NCBI GenBank assembly: GCA_900545525.1
Contig: UQZX01000001.1
Location: 62,001 to 126,000, forward strand
Reading direction: 5' to 3'
Source: an uncultured Prevotella sp.
Lineage (GTDB): Bacteria > Bacteroidota > Bacteroidia > Bacteroidales > Bacteroidaceae
DNA length: 64,000 nucleotides
Notes under the pieces: model-generated
Databases searched by the model: none
Told to the model about the DNA's origin: nothing
What the model saw: only the letters and a program-made list of their open reading frames with translations
Translations under genes and position numbers: made by a program
In this document: piece by piece, positions 60,452 to 64,000 of the stretch
Numbering within the stretch: the stretch's first letter is position 1
Layout of the letters: each line of letters begins with the position of its first letter

Positions 60452-61836
60452 TGACACTTATAAAGTCTATTTCAGGCATCCGCGGCACAATCGGCGGATG
60501 CACGGGCGACACGCTCAATCCGTTGGACATTGTGAAGTTTGTAACGGCATATGCCACATTCATCCGCCGCAGCACGGGCAATGACGCAACGGGCAGGATT
60601 GTCGTAGGGCGCGATGCCCGCATATCGGGCAGGATGGTAGACAGCGTGGTGTGCGGAACGCTTATGGGTATGGGCTATGATGTGGTCAACATCGGTCTTG
60701 CCTCTACGCCCACTACGGAGCTTGCGGTGCGCATGGCGGTTGCCGACGGCGGCATAATCATTACCGCGAGTCATAACCCGAGGCAGTGGAATGCCCTGAA
60801 GCTGTTGAACAGTTGCGGAGAGTTTCTCAACAAGGAAGAGGGCAACGAGGTGCTTGCTATTGCGGAAAAGGAGGATTTCGAATATGCCGGTGTTGACGCT
60901 CTCGGACATTATATAGAGGATAATACATATAACAAGAAGCATATCGACTCGGTTCTTGCGCTGAAGCTGGTTGACGTAGAGGCTGTCAGAAAAGCCCGTT
61001 TCAGGGTTTGTGCCGATACAATCAACAGCGTGGGAGGCATAATCCTGCCGCAGCTTTTCGAGGCACTGGGCGTTGAATATGAGATATTGAACGGCAATCC
61101 GGACGGCGACTTCGCGCATAATCCTGAGCCGCTGGAGAAGAACCTCGGCGGAATAATGGACAGGATGAAGTCCGGCGGATTTGATCTCGGCATCGTGGTA
61201 GACCCCGATGTGGACCGTCTGGCGTTTATCTGTGAGGACGGAACAATGTTCGGAGAGGAATATACGCTTGTTTCCGTTGCCGACTATGTGCTGGAACACA
61301 CTCCCGGAAATACTGTTTCGAACCTCAGTTCAACGCGTGCGTTGCGCGATGTCACCGTCAGCCATGGCGGAAAATATGCTGCATCGGCTGTCGGAGAGGT
61401 CAATGTGACGACCAAGATGAAGGAGACCTGTGCCGTGATAGGCGGCGAGGGCAACGGCGGCGTGATTTATCCGGAAAGCCATTATGGGCGCGATGCCCTT
61501 GTGGGTATTGCCCTGTTTCTGTCGTCTTTGGCTCATAAAAAGTGCAGTGTGAGCGAGTTGCGCGCATCTTATCCGGAGTATTTCATAGCAAAGAACAGGA
61601 TAGATCTCACTCCCTCAACCGATGTGCCGGCAATTCTGCGCAAGGTTAAGGAGATGTATAAGGATGCCGATGTAAACGATATAGACGGCGTTAAGATAGA
61701 CTTTGCGGACTGTTGGGTGCATCTCAGGGCATCTAATACGGAACCTATAATACGTGTTTACAGCGAGGCTCCGACCATGGAGGAGGCTGATGCGCTGGGC
61801 AAGAAACTTATGCAGGTGGTGCTCGACATGCAGTGA
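60451..61836 (+). CDS. glmM: Phosphoglucosamine mutase
   Basis: A 461-residue alpha-D-phosphohexomutase that converts glucosamine-6-phosphate to glucosamine-1-phosphate for UDP-GlcNAc synthesis. The phosphoserine loop ITASHNP (S107), the metal-binding DPDVDRLAFI and the C-terminal RASNTEPIIRVYSEA phosphate-binding loop are intact. Bacteroidetes members of this size are usually called GlmM, though phosphomannomutase activity cannot be excluded from sequence. It overlaps the DUF4827-like gene and is followed by a strong terminator. Confidence 0.92.
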   Translation: MTLIKSISGIRGTIGGCTGDTLNPLDIVKFVTAYATFIRRSTGNDATGRIVVGRDARISGRMVDSVVCGTLMGMGYDVVNIGLASTPTTELAVRMAVADGGIIITASHNPRQWNALKLLNSCGEFLNKEEGNEVLAIAEKEDFEYAGVDALGHYIEDNTYNKKHIDSVLALKLVDVEAVRKARFRVCADTINSVGGIILPQLFEALGVEYEILNGNPDGDFAHNPEPLEKNLGGIMDRMKSGGFDLGIVVDPDVDRLAFICEDGTMFGEEYTLVSVADYVLEHTPGNTVSNLSSTRALRDVTVSHGGKYAASAVGEVNVTTKMKETCAVIGGEGNGGVIYPESHYGRDALVGIALFLSSLAHKKCSVSELRASYPEYFIAKNRIDLTPSTDVPAILRKVKEMYKDADVNDIDGVKIDFADCWVHLRASNTEPIIRVYSEAPTMEEADALGKKLMQVVLDMQ

Positions 61837-61873
61837 CATGCCGTCACCGCGGTTTTTATGGCAGTCTTTATAT

Positions 61874-61902
61874 GTAGCAGGGTGTTTCCCTGCTACTTTT
61901 TT
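61874..61902 (+). terminator. Terminator of glmM
   Basis: GTAGCAGGG (61874-61882) and its complement (61888-61896) form a perfect 9-bp stem with a 5-base loop, followed by TTTTTT. It overlaps the 3' end of the convergent minus-strand gene. Confidence 0.85.
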
Positions 61903-62411
61903 GTTGCAGCCTCTCCGGTGCTTCTTCCTGCCGTATAGGCGCTTTCCGTCATCTTGCTTATTATGTCGATGGCATCCTGCATGTCCATTGTTCCGAGTAT
62001 CTGGCATCGTGTGTAGGATGCTTCATGCTCGTTCTGTGTGGCAAGTCTGCCGCACAGGAGCAGCTCAAAGTTACGTCTGTACTCGCTTACCATGGTGGCA
62101 TGGAACGCCTCCGTCTTGCATGCAAGCCTCACAAGGTCCATCTGCGTGGTGTCTTCCTTTATAAAGGAGCGTATCTCCTGCTCAATCTCTTCTGCCTTGT
62201 AGTTCATCCGGGAAATGGCGTAGAACATCTCGGAGTTGAAACATTGCGATATGCTTTCATAGTGGTCGAGCATGGTGCGCTTGATGTTCTGCGGTTCAAA
62301 CTTCTCCATGTCGTTGTCCGCTGACTGTGTCTCCACTATGCCGAGGGTGAAGTATCTGAAGAATGTCTTTACGAGCATGGCAAGCACCTTGTCCTTATTC
62401 ACCTGTTCCAT
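61893..62411 (-). CDS. Protein of unknown function
   Basis: A 172-residue protein, mostly helical, with no signal peptide or transmembrane segment. It begins MEQVNKDKVLAMLVKTF and contains an EEIEQEIRSFIKEDTTQ stretch and a DAIDIISKMTESAYTAG segment. I do not recognise a family. Its start overlaps the end of queG by 17 bases, so it is translationally coupled to the tRNA-modification gene. A role in the same pathway is possible but not supported by sequence. Confidence 0.6.
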   Translation of the reverse strand: MEQVNKDKVLAMLVKTFFRYFTLGIVETQSADNDMEKFEPQNIKRTMLDHYESISQCFNSEMFYAISRMNYKAEEIEQEIRSFIKEDTTQMDLVRLACKTEAFHATMVSEYRRNFELLLCGRLATQNEHEASYTRCQILGTMDMQDAIDIISKMTESAYTAGRSTGEAATKK

Positions 62412-63384
62412 TGTCTTTGTTCTTTTCCTTTAAATTATTGTTTACGGCGCTGATATTTCGCATCAGCCCCTCATATTTCACCCGTTTCACCGCGCTTCCC
62501 TTGAACAGCCGCCTGTAGTCTTCGGGCGTAAGCCGGTTCCATTTGTCCCTTGTCATGCTCAGAAACTCGTCTCTGGGGCGTAGCAGAGGCTCTTCCGACG
62601 GGGTGGCAAACCTGTTCCAGGGGCATGCCTGCTGGCATCTGTCGCACCCATATACCGTGTTTCCCATTTTCATCGCAATGCCGGGCGGTATTTCCCCGCG
62701 GTTCTCAATTGTCTGATATGACAGGCAGAGCCTTGCATCAAATGCTGCTTCATGCGGCAGGTCACCGTTTTTGCATGTATTGGAGACTGTTCCGGCGAGT
62801 GCTCCTGTAGGGCATGCGTCTATACATGAGTGGCAGTTGCCGCACCGGTTCTTTACCGGGAGGTCGTAATCGGTTTCCTTGTCGGTGAACAGTTCGCCGA
62901 GAAAGAACATGCTTCCGGCGTGTGGAATGATGAGCTGACGGTTGCGTCCAATCCACCCGAGACCGGCTTTTGCCGCCCAATAGCGTTCGAGCACCGGGGC
63001 ACTGTCGCAGAACACGCGGTATGAATGCAGTCCGAGACGTCCTGCAAGGAGCCTTAACCGGTCCTTTACGATGAAGTGGTAGTCCTGTCCGAGGGCGTAG
63101 GCGGCAAATTGCAGTTCGTCTTTCGGCATGCGGTATGCCGGCGCGTAGTTCATGGCAACGCAGATGATGCTTTTCAGCCCGTCCATAAGCAGGCGCGGGT
63201 CGAGGCGCTTGTCCGTGTGGTTTGCCATGTATGCCATGTCCGCATTCATCCCCTTGCCGAGCCATTCTGCCAGTTCTGTTTCAGCATCGGTGTCCACGCG
63301 CTCCGCCTTTGCTATGCCGCAAGCAAAAAAGCCGAGGTCTTTTGCCTCGGCTTTTATTCTCTCACTCGAAAGTCTTGAACTCAT
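62395..63384 (-). CDS. queG: Epoxyqueuosine reductase
   Basis: A 329-residue cytoplasmic cobalamin-dependent iron-sulfur enzyme that performs the last step of queuosine tRNA modification. Two ferredoxin-type clusters are visible: CGNCHSCIDACP and CDRCQQACPW. The N-terminal region (GKGMNADMAYM, LDPRLLMDGLKSIICVAMNY) and the middle DSAPVLERYWAAKAGLGWIGRN block are typical. The start at 63384 fits the family length; an in-frame codon at 63426 lies deep inside the upstream gene. It overlaps the deacetylase gene by 23 bases, forming a compact three-gene operon. Confidence 0.93.
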   Translation of the reverse strand: MSSRLSSERIKAEAKDLGFFACGIAKAERVDTDAETELAEWLGKGMNADMAYMANHTDKRLDPRLLMDGLKSIICVAMNYAPAYRMPKDELQFAAYALGQDYHFIVKDRLRLLAGRLGLHSYRVFCDSAPVLERYWAAKAGLGWIGRNRQLIIPHAGSMFFLGELFTDKETDYDLPVKNRCGNCHSCIDACPTGALAGTVSNTCKNGDLPHEAAFDARLCLSYQTIENRGEIPPGIAMKMGNTVYGCDRCQQACPWNRFATPSEEPLLRPRDEFLSMTRDKWNRLTPEDYRRLFKGSAVKRVKYEGLMRNISAVNNNLKEKNKDNGTGE

Positions 63385-63973
63385 ATCCTTGCTCCTTAAG
63401 CCATTTAAGAATTTCGGGAAGGGCAACTTTCAGCTTGCCAATGCTTTTTATCGAGTCGTGGAAAGTTATTATCGAGCCGTTTCGCGTGTAGCGTTTCACG
63501 TTGCCTATAATATCTTCTGCCGTAGTCCATTTGCTGTAGTCGCGCGTCAGCAGGTCCCACATTACAATGCGGTATTTGCGTCCCAGCCAGAAATACTGTT
63601 CCCAACGCATCCACCCGTGGGGCGGTCTGAAAAGGTGGCTCTTTATCAGTTCGTTCGCCATCTCCGTATTGGCGCTGTATGAGTGGGGCGAATGCCTGAA
63701 GCCGCTCCAGTGGTTGAAGGTGTGGTTACCTACCTGATGACCGGCTTCTACGATGTCGTTGTACAGGTCGTGGTGCTTAAGCACGTTCTCACCAACCATG
63801 AAGAAAGTGGCTTTCGCGTCGAATTCTGCAAGCGTCTTGAGTATGAACGGCGTGCTCTCCGGTATGGGACCGTCGTCGAAGGTCAGATAGACTGACCTCT
63901 CGTTCTTGTCCATTCTCCACGTAGCCCTCGGATAGAGCCAGTGGAGCCAGATGCTTGGTTGTTCTATAATCAT
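63362..63973 (-). CDS. Polysaccharide deacetylase (NodB-homology) family protein
   Basis: A 203-residue carbohydrate esterase family 4 protein. The first metal motif LTFDDGP (D33, D34), the zinc-binding HQVGNHTFNHWSG, the RPPHG motif and the late SIITFHDS motif are all present. Members remove N-acetyl groups from peptidoglycan or other GlcNAc-containing glycans. No standard signal peptide is seen; the N-terminus (IIEQPSIWLHWLYP) may be a membrane-associated segment. It is the first gene of the operon with queG. The ATG at 63971-63973 lies inside the window. Confidence 0.88.
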   Translation of the reverse strand: MIIEQPSIWLHWLYPRATWRMDKNERSVYLTFDDGPIPESTPFILKTLAEFDAKATFFMVGENVLKHHDLYNDIVEAGHQVGNHTFNHWSGFRHSPHSYSANTEMANELIKSHLFRPPHGWMRWEQYFWLGRKYRIVMWDLLTRDYSKWTTAEDIIGNVKRYTRNGSIITFHDSIKSIGKLKVALPEILKWLKEQGYEFKTFE

Positions 63974-64000
63974 TCCGTTTGTTGCTTCTGCTGAAAATGT

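Overview
The window looks like a chromosome segment from a gut or oral Bacteroidales bacterium, most likely of the Prevotellaceae. The reasons are SusC/SusD pairs, promoters of the TAnnTTTG type, MurF/GlmM/NhaD/QueG housekeeping genes of Bacteroidetes type, and secreted proteins ending in a short GIYIxxGRKxxVKK-like tail. No tRNA, rRNA, CRISPR array or intact insertion sequence was recognised.

Layout. (1) 1-4190: housekeeping genes, namely a 5'-truncated Omp85/BamA-TamA barrel, murF and a Bax-inhibitor-1 membrane protein, closed by a strong hairpin. (2) 4200-8450: an AT-rich accessory island with a Sel1-repeat protein, a four-gene operon of small exported or membrane proteins, a branched structured-RNA candidate (7320-7556) and an internally deleted AAA-ATPase remnant. 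(3) 8457-38822: a large polysaccharide-utilisation locus for alginate or a related uronic-acid polymer. It has a FadR/UxuR-type GntR regulator, a MITE-like palindrome, a membrane one-component beta-propeller regulator, an SDR, a PL38-like/GH88 fusion enzyme, a GH2, SusC, SusD, a TIG-domain lipoprotein, PL6, PL17, a KdgF-like cupin, an ExuT-like MFS transporter, a DEH-reductase-like SDR, a second PL38-like lyase, an acetyl-esterase-like hydrolase, two jelly-roll proteins of unknown activity and a secreted beta-sandwich protein. (4) 39385-48272: nhaD, a MmcQ/YjbR protein, and a rhamnose cluster (rhaB, rhaA, GH106 alpha-L-rhamnosidase, rhaT). (5) 48493-55817: a six-gene co-directional operon (SGNH hydrolase, MBOAT acyltransferase, two DHHW/AlgJ-like proteins, beta-propeller lipoprotein, alpha/beta hydrolase) that looks like an envelope O-acetylation cassette. 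(6) 55889-63973: a Crp/Fnr regulator, a lipoprotein, a sugar nucleotidyltransferase, an NrnA-like DHH phosphoesterase, a DUF4827-like lipoprotein, glmM, and on the minus strand a polysaccharide deacetylase, queG and a small protein of unknown function.

How the PUL could work (inference from families): PL38-like and PL6 enzymes cut uronate chains at the surface, the esterase removes acetyl groups, and SusC/SusD with the TIG lipoprotein import oligomers. PL17 and the GH88/GH2 activities release monomers, the KdgF-like cupin linearises the unsaturated uronate to DEH, and the SDRs reduce it to KDG. Two adjacent ATTGGTNNACCAA palindromes overlap the SusC promoter and match the operator type known for hexuronate GntR regulators, so the GntR protein is a good candidate repressor.

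The intergenic DNA carries several short-period repeat classes: four degenerate 22-bp tandem arrays (18434, 27527, 39082, 57322), two 9-bp arrays and heptamer TTAAGAA arrays that fold into long hairpins. I cannot assign these to a described family.
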